Below, piece by piece: positions 8,199-16,021 of a stretch of 64,000 bases of DNA. The notes under the pieces are model-generated. The model was not told the origin of the DNA and did no database searches. It saw only the letters and a list, made by a program, of their open reading frames with translations. Each line of letters opens with the position of its first letter. Positions within the stretch are counted from its first letter, which is position 1. Source of the DNA: Lentzea sp. NBRC 102530 (GTDB lineage: Bacteria > Actinomycetota > Actinomycetes > Mycobacteriales > Pseudonocardiaceae); contig NZ_BSTF01000018.1 of the NCBI RefSeq assembly GCF_030269365.1, positions 1 through 64,000 on the forward strand. The letters are read 5' to 3'. Made by a program: the position numbers and the translations under genes.

Positions 8199-9239
8199 AT
8201 GCGATGGAATGACCTGTACATCGCCGGTGTGGGCACATACCTGCCCGAGCAGGTCGAGACGGTGGACGACGCCATCGCGGCCGGCCGGTACACAGAAGAG
8301 AAGAAGGCCATGAACGGCTACCGGGAGCTGCGCGTCGCCGCACCCGGCGAGACCGGTCCCGTCATGGCGGCGAAGGCCGGGATCCAGGCCGTGCAACGGT
8401 CCGGGCTCAGCCCGCTGGACTTCGGCCTGACCGTGCACGCCTCCCTGTCGCACCAGGGACTCGACCTGTGGACGCCGGCGAGTTACGTGCAGGCCAACAC
8501 GGTCGGCGGCACCGGGCCCGCGTTCGAGGTCAAGCAGGGCTGCAACGGCCTGATGGCCGCGGTGGACCTCGCCTCGTCCTACATCTCGTCGCACCGCGAG
8601 GCGTCCGCCGCGCTGGTGACGGCGGGCGACGCGTTCCACCTGCCCTACTTCGACCGGTGGAACTCCGAGGAGCAGAACGTCAACGGCGACGGCGCGGGGG
8701 CGCTGGTGCTGTCGAACCGTTCCGGCTTCGCGCGGATCCGGTCGATCCACTCCCACGCGGACTCCACCTTGGAGCAGATGTCACGCGGCTTCCAGCCGTG
8801 GACCACCGGCCCGTTCGCCGACGGCAGGACCCTGCAGCTCAACAGCGGCGTCGAGGACTTCCTGCAGAACGCCGACGTCGACCTCGACGACATGATCGCG
8901 CGCATCGGCGGCGGGGTGCGGCACTCGCTCAAGATGGCGTTGTACGAGGCGGAGATCGAGCTCTCGGACGCCCGCTTCTTCCTGCACCAGCAGCTCGCCG
9001 AGACCATCGTCACGCACGGCATCTGCGGTTTGCTGGGCGTCGACAGGGCTTCCACCACCTACGACTGGGCCAAGCAGTACAGCATGGTCGGCACCGCGGA
9101 CATCGCGCTCGGGCTCGACCACGTGCTGGCCGACCGCGACCCGAAGCCCGGCGACCTGGTCGTCCTGCAGTCGTCCGGCGCGGGGTACGTGTGGACCGCG
9201 GCCGTGATCGAGATCCTGGAAGTCCCCTCCTGGGTGTGA
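8199..9239 (+). CDS. KASIII-like enzyme, probable acyltransferase with altered triad
   Basis: A 346-residue thiolase-fold protein of FabH length. The nucleophile Cys115 in QGCNGLMAA and His263 in FLHQQ align with the FabH Cys and His. The FabH asparagine motif (GNTSxASIP) is replaced by SMVGTADIALGLD, so the usual Asn position appears to be Met296, with Asp301 nearby. Known KASIII-like proteins with changed triads (CerJ, DpsC, CloN2 type) transfer acyl groups to alcohols or amines or do noncanonical condensations. aggag precedes the ATG, and the gene sits just after the PCP. Transfer from that PCP to an unknown acceptor is inferred. Confidence 0.82.
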   Translation: MRWNDLYIAGVGTYLPEQVETVDDAIAAGRYTEEKKAMNGYRELRVAAPGETGPVMAAKAGIQAVQRSGLSPLDFGLTVHASLSHQGLDLWTPASYVQANTVGGTGPAFEVKQGCNGLMAAVDLASSYISSHREASAALVTAGDAFHLPYFDRWNSEEQNVNGDGAGALVLSNRSGFARIRSIHSHADSTLEQMSRGFQPWTTGPFADGRTLQLNSGVEDFLQNADVDLDDMIARIGGGVRHSLKMALYEAEIELSDARFFLHQQLAETIVTHGICGLLGVDRASTTYDWAKQYSMVGTADIALGLDHVLADRDPKPGDLVVLQSSGAGYVWTAAVIEILEVPSWV

Positions 9240-9248
9240 AGGCTTGGC

Positions 9249-9285
9249 AGAAGGGCCGGACTCTCCTTGCGAGTCCGGCCCTTCT
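9249..9285. terminator. Bidirectional hairpin terminator
   Basis: Perfect 15-base arms (AGAAGGGCCGGACTC) separated by a seven-base loop lie between the converging KASIII-like and adenylation genes. Confidence 0.88.
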
Positions 9286-9293
9286 CCGCGTTT

Positions 9294-10766
9294 TCAGATG
9301 TACAAGGACTTCGAGTTCCAGTCGGGTTCCGGCAGCGCCTTGCGGTCGGTCTTGCCGTTGCTGGTGATCGGCAGCTCGTCGAGGACGACGAACCCGGCCG
9401 GCACCATGTGCTCGGGCATGGTCGCGCGCATGTGCGCCTTGAGCGCCCGCTTGTCCAGGTCCTCCCCTGACCTCACCACCCACGCGATCAGCCGGCGGTC
9501 GCCGCTCGGGTGCGTGCGCAGGTGGACGGCGGCGGTGCGGACCTGCGGGTGCTCGGTCAGGGCGTTCTCGACCTCGCCCGGTTCGATCCGGAACCCGCGC
9601 AGCTTGAACTGGTCGTCGATGCGGCCGAGGAACTCGACCACGCCGTCCGCGCGCTTGCGGCCCTGGTCACCGGTTCGGTAGTAGCGCTCGCCGTTCCAGG
9701 CCGCGCGCACGAACTTCTCGTCGGTGAGGTCCTGGCGCTTCCAGTAGCCGCGGGCCACCTGGGCGCCGCCGATCCACAGCTCCCCGGCCTCCTCGGTCGG
9801 CTTCCCCTCCGCGTCGACCACGACGACGTCGACGTTCTGCAACGGCGTGCCGATGGGGATGGCGCCGCCGAGGTCCTCGTGCGCGCCGATGCGGTGGCAG
9901 GTGGCGAACGTCGTGGTCTCGGTCGGCCCGTAGCCGTTGACGACCTGCAGCTCCGGCACCGACTCGCGCAACTGCCGGACGTGCGGCACGGACACGACGT
10001 CCCCGCCGGTCAGAACGGTGTGCAGCCCCTTGAACGCGGCCACGTCCACGTCGATCTGCCGGTGGAACAACGCCGCGGTCAGCCACAGGACGCTGATCTC
10101 GTTGGCGCGCAGCAGGTCCCCGAGCTCCTCGGCCTGCACCACGCCGGGCGGCGCGAGCACCACGCGCGCGCCGTTGAGCAGGGCGCCCCAGATCTCGAAC
10201 GTGGCCGCGTCGAACGCGACGGGCGCGAGCTGCAGGATCCGGTCCGCCGGCGTGACGGTCACGTAGTTGGCGCCGGTGACGAGGTTGGTGATGTTGCGGT
10301 GCTCGATCATCACCGACTTCGGCTTGCCCGTGGACCCCGAGGTGTACATGAGGTAAGCGAGGTCGCGGGGATCGACCTGCGGAAGCTCCACAGTGGACCT
10401 GGCCGTGGACGGCGGCACCTTGACCGTGGTGAAGCCGGCGAAGAACCGGCCCACCACCAGGGAGACCTCGGCGTCGGTGAGCATCATGGACACCCGCGAC
10501 TCGGGGTCGTCGGGGTCGATCGGCACGTACGCGGCGCCGGCCTTGAGCACCCCCAGCAGTGCCACGACGAGCTGCGGCGACCGTTCCAGGCACACCGCCA
10601 CCCGGTCGCCGACCCGCACGCCGGCGTCGACGAGTTCCCCCGCCAGCGCGTCCGACCAGCGGTCGAGCTCGGCGTACGTCACCGCGGCGGAGTCGGCGGA
10701 AAGCGCCACGGCGTCAGGCGTTCTGGCCGCCCGGCAGCGGAACGCGTCGGTCACTGTTGCGGACAT
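9294..10766 (-). CDS. Stand-alone NRPS adenylation domain, predicted valine-type
   Basis: A 490-residue amino-acid-adenylating enzyme. Core motifs visible are A3 YTSGSTGKPKS, A4 FDAATFEIWG, A5 NGYGPTETT, A7 YRTGD, A8 GRIDDQFKLRGFRIEPGE and A10 LPITSNGKTDRKAL. Aligning by hand to GrsA gives pocket residues D-A-F-W-L-G-G-T-F-K, one change from the DAFWIGGTFK code known for valine. No C or T domain is fused, so it should load the separate PCP at 7965. The ATG at 10766 has gaggag upstream; the longer frame lacks a site. It converges on the PCP-KASIII unit rather than joining its operon. Confidence 0.88.
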   Translation of the reverse strand: MSATVTDAFRCRAARTPDAVALSADSAAVTYAELDRWSDALAGELVDAGVRVGDRVAVCLERSPQLVVALLGVLKAGAAYVPIDPDDPESRVSMMLTDAEVSLVVGRFFAGFTTVKVPPSTARSTVELPQVDPRDLAYLMYTSGSTGKPKSVMIEHRNITNLVTGANYVTVTPADRILQLAPVAFDAATFEIWGALLNGARVVLAPPGVVQAEELGDLLRANEISVLWLTAALFHRQIDVDVAAFKGLHTVLTGGDVVSVPHVRQLRESVPELQVVNGYGPTETTTFATCHRIGAHEDLGGAIPIGTPLQNVDVVVVDAEGKPTEEAGELWIGGAQVARGYWKRQDLTDEKFVRAAWNGERYYRTGDQGRKRADGVVEFLGRIDDQFKLRGFRIEPGEVENALTEHPQVRTAAVHLRTHPSGDRRLIAWVVRSGEDLDKRALKAHMRATMPEHMVPAGFVVLDELPITSNGKTDRKALPEPDWNSKSLYI

Positions 10767-10907
10767 GCCCCAGCTCCTCTCACTTTCCCCCATCCTCGGT
10801 GAGCGACCTCGGGCCTGCCTCGGGCACAACTGGCACTACAGGGGTGTTCGACCTGCGCGAACAACACTCAGCGCGTCCGCTGCCCACCTCACCGGAGGCG
10901 CAACCCC

Positions 10908-11381
10908 ATGAAGTTCCGCAAGAAGGCACTCGCCGCCGTGGCCGCCTGCGTCCTGGCCACCCCCGTCGTCGCCGCCGCTGGTGCCACCGCGAAGCCCAAC
11001 TACGACCAGGCACTCGTCGGCCGCTGGGACCTCACCGTGACCATCCACATCGAGGAACCGCCGCTGCTCACACCGCTGTTCTGCGACTTCACCGCCGACT
11101 ACCAGCTGCACTGCGAGACCAAGCCCGGGTACCCCGACCAGCTCGAAGGCCGCGGGATCTGGACGATGGGCAAGGACGGGCAGTTCAGCTTCTGGATCAC
11201 CCACCACGCGCACCGCGACGAGAACGGCAACCCGGTCGGGTCGATCAACGCGAGCCACCTCGGGAAGTTGAGCAACAACAAGAAGAAGTTCAGCACCAAG
11301 GCGCACACGTACATCAACATGAACGACGGCACCCCGTGGCAGGGTCCCGTCGACATCGAGGGTGCTGCGTTCCGCATCTGA
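10908..11381 (+). CDS. Small secreted protein, unknown function
   Basis: A 157-residue exported protein. MKFRKKALAAVAACVLATPV is a standard signal peptide, with probable cleavage near ATA-KP. The mature region opens with LVGRWDLTVTI and contains two cysteines (CDF, HCET) that could form a disulfide. A ggaggcg site precedes the ATG. It is divergent from the adenylation gene and followed by a strong terminator. Its size and 'VGxW' opening recall the secreted protein at 7339-7791, but overall identity is low. Function not recognised. Confidence 0.65.
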   Translation: MKFRKKALAAVAACVLATPVVAAAGATAKPNYDQALVGRWDLTVTIHIEEPPLLTPLFCDFTADYQLHCETKPGYPDQLEGRGIWTMGKDGQFSFWITHHAHRDENGNPVGSINASHLGKLSNNKKKFSTKAHTYINMNDGTPWQGPVDIEGAAFRI

Positions 11382-11388
11382 GACCGCT

Positions 11389-11424
11389 CGAGGGCCCTCT
11401 CCCCCAGCTGGGAGAGGGCCCTCG
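11389..11424 (+). terminator. Hairpin terminator
   Basis: Perfect 15-base arms (CGAGGGCCCTCTCCC) with a six-base loop begin eight bases after the secreted-protein stop. Confidence 0.88.
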
Positions 11425-11445
11425 TCGTGTGCCCTGAAACGCCCG

Positions 11446-11474
11446 GAGGCCCCAGGCGGATCGCCTGGGGCCTC
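11446..11474 (-). terminator. Hairpin terminator of the second MFS gene
   Basis: Perfect 13-base arms (GAGGCCCCAGGCG) with a three-base loop. It lies 22 bases past the MFS stop on the minus strand, back to back with the plus-strand terminator. Confidence 0.82.
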
Positions 11475-11495
11475 AAGGGATTCCAACGGGGGTGG

Positions 11496-13241
11496 TTACG
11501 CCTTGGCGGGCTCCTCAGAGCCCTCAGCGCCCTCTTCGGCGGCAGCGCCCCACTCCTCCTGCTTCAGCCAGCGAGGCAGGAAGGAGGCGAGCAGCAGAGC
11601 CAGCGCCGCGAACCCGAACCCGACGTACAGCGTGGTCTCGAACGCGTCCGTGAAGGACTGACCCGCCGCCTGGTGCGAGAACTTGTCGGCAACGGCCTTG
11701 GCCTGCGGGTCCGCCTGGACCGCGCCACACGCCGCCGCGTCCGGCGTACCGGAGAAGGTGGAGGTGGTGCAGGCCTGGAAGGCCGCGGTCAGCTCGGTGG
11801 CGCGGGCGTCCGCGACACCGGCCGCCACGATCTCCTGGCGGAACTGCGGGGCCAGCGCCTCGGTGTTGGTCGCGCCGTGCGAAGCCAGCGGCGAGAAGAA
11901 CGCCAGCGTCACGACCGAGATGCCGACCGCGAAGCCGAGCTGCTGCTTGGTGTTGATGAGACCCGAGGCGGCGCCCGCGTCCTCGTGCGGCACCTCCTGC
12001 AGGGCGAACAGCGCGATCGGGGTCGCGGTCATGCCGAAACCGAGACCGATCAGGAGCAGGCCGGGGACGAGGCCCCAGCTGGTGACGTCCGGGCTGACCG
12101 AGAGCAGCAGCACGGCGACACCGACGGCGATCACGACGGCACCGGCCTGCAGGACGGCGCGGCCGAACTTCGGCACCAGCGCGATGACCGAGGCCGACGC
12201 GGTGATGAAGGCGCCGATGCAGAACGCCAGCAGCGTGACACCGGTGCGCAGCGGCGAGAAGCCGAGGCCCTCCTGCAGGTACAGGTACAGGGCCAGCATG
12301 AACATGCCGGTGAAGCTGAACATGCCCAGCATCAGCGCGAGGGCCGCGGAGAAGCTGCGGGACTTGAACAGGTTCAGCGGCACGAGGGGCATGCCGTCCT
12401 TGCGCTGCTTGGCCTTCTCGTAGGCGATGAAGCCGATGAAGCCCACGACGGACGCGGCCATCAGCACGAAGCCCCACGCCGGCCAGTGCAGCTCACGGCC
12501 GAAGGTCAGCGGGAACAGCAGGGCGGTGAGGCTGACGGTCGCCAGGACGACACCGATGAGGTCGAGGCGGATGCGGCTCGGGGCCTTGGACTCGTTGATG
12601 TACTTCCAGCCCAGCACGTAGCCGATGATGCCGATCGGCACGTTGACCAGGAAGATCGTCCGCCAGTCCCACCCGAAGACGTTCCAGGCGACCAGGAGGC
12701 CACCGACGAGCGGCGCGATCGTGGCCGCGAGACCACCGATGGTGCCCTGGATGGCGAAGACCGCGCCCTTCTCCTTGTCGGGGAAGGTGACGTGGATGAT
12801 CGACATGACCTGCGGGACCATCAGGCCGGCCGCGAGACCCTGCGCCAGACGGGACGCGACGAGCATCTCGGGGTTGACCGAGATGCCGCACAGGAACGAC
12901 GTGACGACGAAGCCGAGCACGCCGAGCTGGAACATGCGGCGACGGCCGTAGATGTCGCCGAGACGACCACCGGTGATCAGCGTCAGCGCGAACGCGAACA
13001 CGTAACCGGCGGTGATCCACTGCAGCTGCACGAAGCTCGCGCCCATGCCGTGCTGGATCGCGGGGAGCGCGACGTTGACGATGCTGCCGTCCAGCATGTC
13101 CATGAACGTCGCGACGGTCATGATGATGAACGCGATCCAGCGACGCGGGTCGGCCGCCGGCGCGTCAACGACCGGAGCCGCCTGCGCGCCGGCAGTCGCC
13201 GACGGCGACTCCAGGTCGTGGTTGGTGTTGGTGGAGGTCAC
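11496..13241 (-). CDS. MFS transporter, DHA2 type, with enlarged last extracellular loop
   Basis: A 581-residue DHA2-family transporter with about 14 helices. The motifs MLDGSIVNVALPAI and GGRLGDIYGRRR are family hallmarks. It is longer than the exporter at 3638: between the last two helices is a polar segment of roughly 80 residues with two Cys (FQACTTST, DAAACGAV), and the tail is acidic. GTG start with gaggag upstream. The insert is common in actinomycete MFS exporters. It is likely to export a metabolite, perhaps the locus product (inference). Confidence 0.87.
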   Translation of the reverse strand: MTSTNTNHDLESPSATAGAQAAPVVDAPAADPRRWIAFIIMTVATFMDMLDGSIVNVALPAIQHGMGASFVQLQWITAGYVFAFALTLITGGRLGDIYGRRRMFQLGVLGFVVTSFLCGISVNPEMLVASRLAQGLAAGLMVPQVMSIIHVTFPDKEKGAVFAIQGTIGGLAATIAPLVGGLLVAWNVFGWDWRTIFLVNVPIGIIGYVLGWKYINESKAPSRIRLDLIGVVLATVSLTALLFPLTFGRELHWPAWGFVLMAASVVGFIGFIAYEKAKQRKDGMPLVPLNLFKSRSFSAALALMLGMFSFTGMFMLALYLYLQEGLGFSPLRTGVTLLAFCIGAFITASASVIALVPKFGRAVLQAGAVVIAVGVAVLLLSVSPDVTSWGLVPGLLLIGLGFGMTATPIALFALQEVPHEDAGAASGLINTKQQLGFAVGISVVTLAFFSPLASHGATNTEALAPQFRQEIVAAGVADARATELTAAFQACTTSTFSGTPDAAACGAVQADPQAKAVADKFSHQAAGQSFTDAFETTLYVGFGFAALALLLASFLPRWLKQEEWGAAAEEGAEGSEEPAKA

Positions 13242-13439
13242 GATTTCTCCTCAGATGACTTTGTTTCGCTGCGCACGACAGGCGATGGCTCTGGACTACT
13301 CGGGATGGCCTGAGGCCTTGCGAGTGGAACGAGGACGCACCTCCTGCCTGAAGAACGACTGCCGGTCGATGACCTTCAGGGTGATCCCCTCCGCTTGAGT
13401 CCCGGTCAGGTCGCGACGGAGTGTTTTGCGCGCATGCCG

Positions 13440-13476
13440 AAGGCCCTGGTGCCGGGGAGGTGGGCACCAGGGCCTT
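13440..13476 (-). terminator. Hairpin terminator
   Basis: 14-base arms (AAGGCCCTGGTGCC) with a nine-base loop lie 11 bases beyond the stop of the flavin monooxygenase gene. Confidence 0.82.
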
Positions 13477-13487
13477 TCGTTTCCGGG

Positions 13488-14567
13488 TCAGCCGAGGACC
13501 GACGCCGGGTAGGTGCGCACGGACGCGGTCTCGTACCGCAGCGCCACGTGGCTGGAGCAGCTCACCACGTCACGCCAGAACCGTTGCAGCGCACCGCCTT
13601 CCGCGAGTCCGCTGGTGCCGGAGGCCCGCACCAGGCCACCCACCGCGTCCACCAGGACCTCGGCCACGTAGGCGACGTTGCGCTCGTTGCGCGCCATCGC
13701 GGCCGGGGTGAACTCGCGCTCGTCGAGCACCAGGGCGTTCTGCTCCACGAGCAGACGCGCCGACTCGACCTGACCCGACGCGCGGACCAGGTCGACCGCG
13801 TTCGTCACGGACTGCTTCTTCCCCGACAGCACCGCGATGCACGCGTCCAGTGCCCCCATCGCCGCACCGACGGCCGGAGCGACGAACGTGAGGCCGCCGA
13901 CCGCCTGGAACGGGACGTTGTGGCTCGGCACCGGCGACCAGCTGGTGCCCTTGAGCAGGTCCGCCCGGTCGAACGAGAGGTGCGCCGGCACGAACACGTC
14001 GTCCACCACGACCGAATGGCTGCTGGTGGCCTTCATGCCGACGCTGTCCCACGTCTCGAGGACGGTGAAGTCCTTGCGCGGCACCGCGAAGAAGCGGCCC
14101 TCGTCGCCGACCACGCCGCACAGCAACGCCCAGTCGGCGAAGTCCACGCCGCTGACGTAGAGCCAGCGGCCGCTCAGCCGGTGGCCACCGTCCACCACGG
14201 TGCCCTTGCCCATCGGCGGCTGGCCGGTCACGACGAACGCGTCCGGGCCGTTCGCCCAGATCTCGTCGTGGCCCTCCGCCGGCAGAAGCCCCGCGAACCG
14301 CGACGACAACGCGGACAGCGACGCGCACCACGACGTGGACGCGCAGCCCTGCCCGACCGTGAAGACGGCCTCGGTCAGCTCGGCGAAGGAACCTTCCGCA
14401 CCACCGCGTTCGACTGCGACGAAGTGCCGCGCGAACCCGGCGTCGCGCAGTGCCTCCACGACCTCGGGAGCCAGCTTGCGGGTGGCGTCGGCGTCGGCCG
14501 CGTGCTCCGCGGCGATCAGCTTCACCTTCTCCGCGGCCGCTGCCAGCCCGGTGTATTGAGCAGTCAC
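13488..14567 (-). CDS. Flavin-dependent monooxygenase, acyl-CoA dehydrogenase fold (group D type)
   Basis: A 359-residue protein of the acyl-CoA dehydrogenase superfamily. The GCASTSWCASLSA segment, the short length and the lack of the ACAD catalytic Glu context place it with two-component monooxygenases (HsaA, HpaB-like, VlmH, KijD3) that use reduced flavin supplied by a separate reductase. No flavin reductase gene is visible in the locus. GTG start with ggaggtga upstream, 23 bases after the SnoaL-like gene. It could hydroxylate carbon or nitrogen; N-hydroxylation of a valine-derived amine, as by VlmH, is one possibility but unsupported beyond family. Confidence 0.75.
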   Translation of the reverse strand: MTAQYTGLAAAAEKVKLIAAEHAADADATRKLAPEVVEALRDAGFARHFVAVERGGAEGSFAELTEAVFTVGQGCASTSWCASLSALSSRFAGLLPAEGHDEIWANGPDAFVVTGQPPMGKGTVVDGGHRLSGRWLYVSGVDFADWALLCGVVGDEGRFFAVPRKDFTVLETWDSVGMKATSSHSVVVDDVFVPAHLSFDRADLLKGTSWSPVPSHNVPFQAVGGLTFVAPAVGAAMGALDACIAVLSGKKQSVTNAVDLVRASGQVESARLLVEQNALVLDEREFTPAAMARNERNVAYVAEVLVDAVGGLVRASGTSGLAEGGALQRFWRDVVSCSSHVALRYETASVRTYPASVLG

Positions 14568-14590
14568 CTCGTCACCTCCTGGAGAAGCGG

Positions 14591-15016
14591 TTACGCAGCC
14601 TGAACGGGAAGGTCGCGGTGGATCGTGCGGGACTTCGTGTAGAGCTTGCCGTCGATGCGCACGAGCACGTCCTCGATGGAGAACGTCGGCTCGAAGCTGA
14701 CGACGCCCTCGGCGGTCGTGCGGGTGACGAGCGAGGCGTAGCTGACGTTCAGCGTGTTCTCGTCGACCTCTTCGATCAGGTAGTGGTCGTTCCAGTGCCG
14801 CACGGCGACGCCCTTGTAGCGGGGCAACGCGGCGCTGGCGCCGGCGATCAGGGCCGCCCGGCCCTCGACCTTCTCGCTCCGGTGGGCGTGGTCGGTGACC
14901 CCGTCCTCGGTGAACGTCTGGGCGTAGCCCTCCACGTCCAACGCGTCGAGCAGCCGCATCTGCTGGGCGTAGAACGTCTGGACCTCGATGTGGACCGCAA
15001 CATTGACAGGGGACAC
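14591..15016 (-). CDS. SnoaL-like / nuclear transport factor 2-fold protein
   Basis: A 141-residue protein with the NTF2-like pattern FYAQQMRLLDALDVEGYAQ, then FTEDGVTDHAH and a long curved beta-sheet region ending in SRTIHRDLP. SnoaL-type proteins act as cyclases, isomerases or hydroxylase helpers in aromatic polyketide pathways, or as dioxygenase beta-like subunits. The GTG at 15016 is chosen because gaggag lies five bases upstream; the open frame extends further without a site. First gene of a two-gene unit with the flavin monooxygenase. Confidence 0.75.
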   Translation of the reverse strand: MSPVNVAVHIEVQTFYAQQMRLLDALDVEGYAQTFTEDGVTDHAHRSEKVEGRAALIAGASAALPRYKGVAVRHWNDHYLIEEVDENTLNVSYASLVTRTTAEGVVSFEPTFSIEDVLVRIDGKLYTKSRTIHRDLPVQAA

Positions 15017-15175
15017 GACAACTCCTCGGTCTGCCGGTTTCGCTACCGCGACTATGGGTGCGGGCGCTGGACAGCCGGTCGAGCCGTCCTGGTTCGACCG
15101 CTGTTTGAGGTGGCGTTGAGACGAACCGGGCACGGTCTGGGAGACATCTCCCTATCTATTCGCGAGGAGGGCCAC

Positions 15176-15658
15176 ATGGCCTCAACTCCCGATGTCGCCA
15201 AGTCGGTGACGGTCGAGGCGACGATCGAGCAGGCGTTCGCGATCTTCGCGACCAAGCCGATCGAGTGGTGGCCGGAGTCGCACGTGTTCGTCAAGGACCG
15301 GCAGGCCATCACGATCGAACCGTTCGTCGGCGGGCGCTACTTCGAGCGCGGCGCGGACGGCGAGGAGATCGCCTGGGGCACCATCACCGAGTGGGACCCG
15401 CCGAAGCGCCTCGTGATGACGTGGCGGGTCGGCCCCTACTGGCAGCCGATCTTCGACGACGAGAAGGCCTCGTTCATCAAGGTGGACTTCGAGGTCGTCG
15501 GCCCGACGACGACGAAGGTCACGCTCACGCACGCGGACCTGCACCGCCACGGCGACATCGCCGAGGGCATCCACAAGGCGCTCGACGGACCGTCGCCGGG
15601 CGAGACGCTCGAGACCTACGCGCGCGTGATCGAGAAGCACGTCCCGAAGGCTGCCTAA
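15176..15658 (+). CDS. SRPBCC / AHSA1-like START-fold protein
   Basis: A 160-residue protein matching the AHSA1/START-like fold: the opening VTVEATIEQAFAIFATKPI, the WWPESH segment, the FVGGRYFERGADGEE strand pair and WDPPKRLVMTW are all typical. Such proteins have a hydrophobic cavity and act as cyclases or ligand binders, or have unknown roles. gaggagg precedes the ATG. Divergent from the SnoaL-like gene over about 160 bases, so the two may share regulation. Confidence 0.8.
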   Translation: MASTPDVAKSVTVEATIEQAFAIFATKPIEWWPESHVFVKDRQAITIEPFVGGRYFERGADGEEIAWGTITEWDPPKRLVMTWRVGPYWQPIFDDEKASFIKVDFEVVGPTTTKVTLTHADLHRHGDIAEGIHKALDGPSPGETLETYARVIEKHVPKAA

Positions 15659-15710
15659 GGGGCCTCAGGGCACTGTGTTTGATTCCTAGAGGATCCCCTT
15701 CAGGCAAGAC

Positions 15711-15746
15711 GAAACGGCCGCCCCAAGCCTCCGGGGCGGCCGTTTC
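15711..15746. terminator. Bidirectional hairpin terminator
   Basis: Perfect 14-base arms (GAAACGGCCGCCCC) with an eight-base loop, followed by tttc, between the SRPBCC gene and the converging ilvN-like gene. Confidence 0.85.
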
Positions 15747-15754
15747 TTTCGTTC

Positions 15755-16021
15755 CTATGCGCCGAGTTCGAGCGCTTCGTCGTGCGTGCGGTCGACGACG
15801 TTCTTGACGTCCACGATCCGGCCGAGCTGCTTGATCAGCTGGTGCACCGTGCGGCCGTCCTGGAGCTCGACCACGACGTCGAGGCGGGAGAGGTCACCCT
15901 GTTCGGCGGGGGCGAGGCTCAGCGACTCGACGTCGACGCCGCGGCTGGAGAACAGCACCACGATCCGCGCCAGCGCCCCCGGCTCGTTGCGCAGCAACAG
16001 GGAGAGCGAATGTCTGGTCAT
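15755..16021 (-). CDS. Acetolactate synthase small subunit, short single-ACT form
   Basis: An 88-residue ACT-domain protein beginning MTRHSLSLLLRNEPGALARI, which is the conserved IlvN/IlvH ACT start. It ends shortly after the ACT fold (VKNVVDRTHDE), whereas housekeeping actinobacterial IlvN proteins are roughly twice as long with a second domain. Its ATG overlaps the large-subunit stop by one base (TGATG), so the pair is coupled. The single domain suggests altered or absent valine feedback, as in short E. coli IlvM/IlvN-type subunits (inference). No ilvC follows. Confidence 0.82.
   Translation of the reverse strand: MTRHSLSLLLRNEPGALARIVVLFSSRGVDVESLSLAPAEQGDLSRLDVVVELQDGRTVHQLIKQLGRIVDVKNVVDRTHDEALELGA

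Noticed and set aside
8199..9239. Annotating this gene as housekeeping fabH
   Set aside because: The triad Asn is missing, it neighbours an NRPS-type PCP, and a canonical fabH is present in the fab operon at 61462.
11427..13313. 628-codon plus-strand frame over the second MFS gene
   Set aside because: Low-complexity Glu/Arg/Gln-rich antisense shadow of a clear membrane protein gene.
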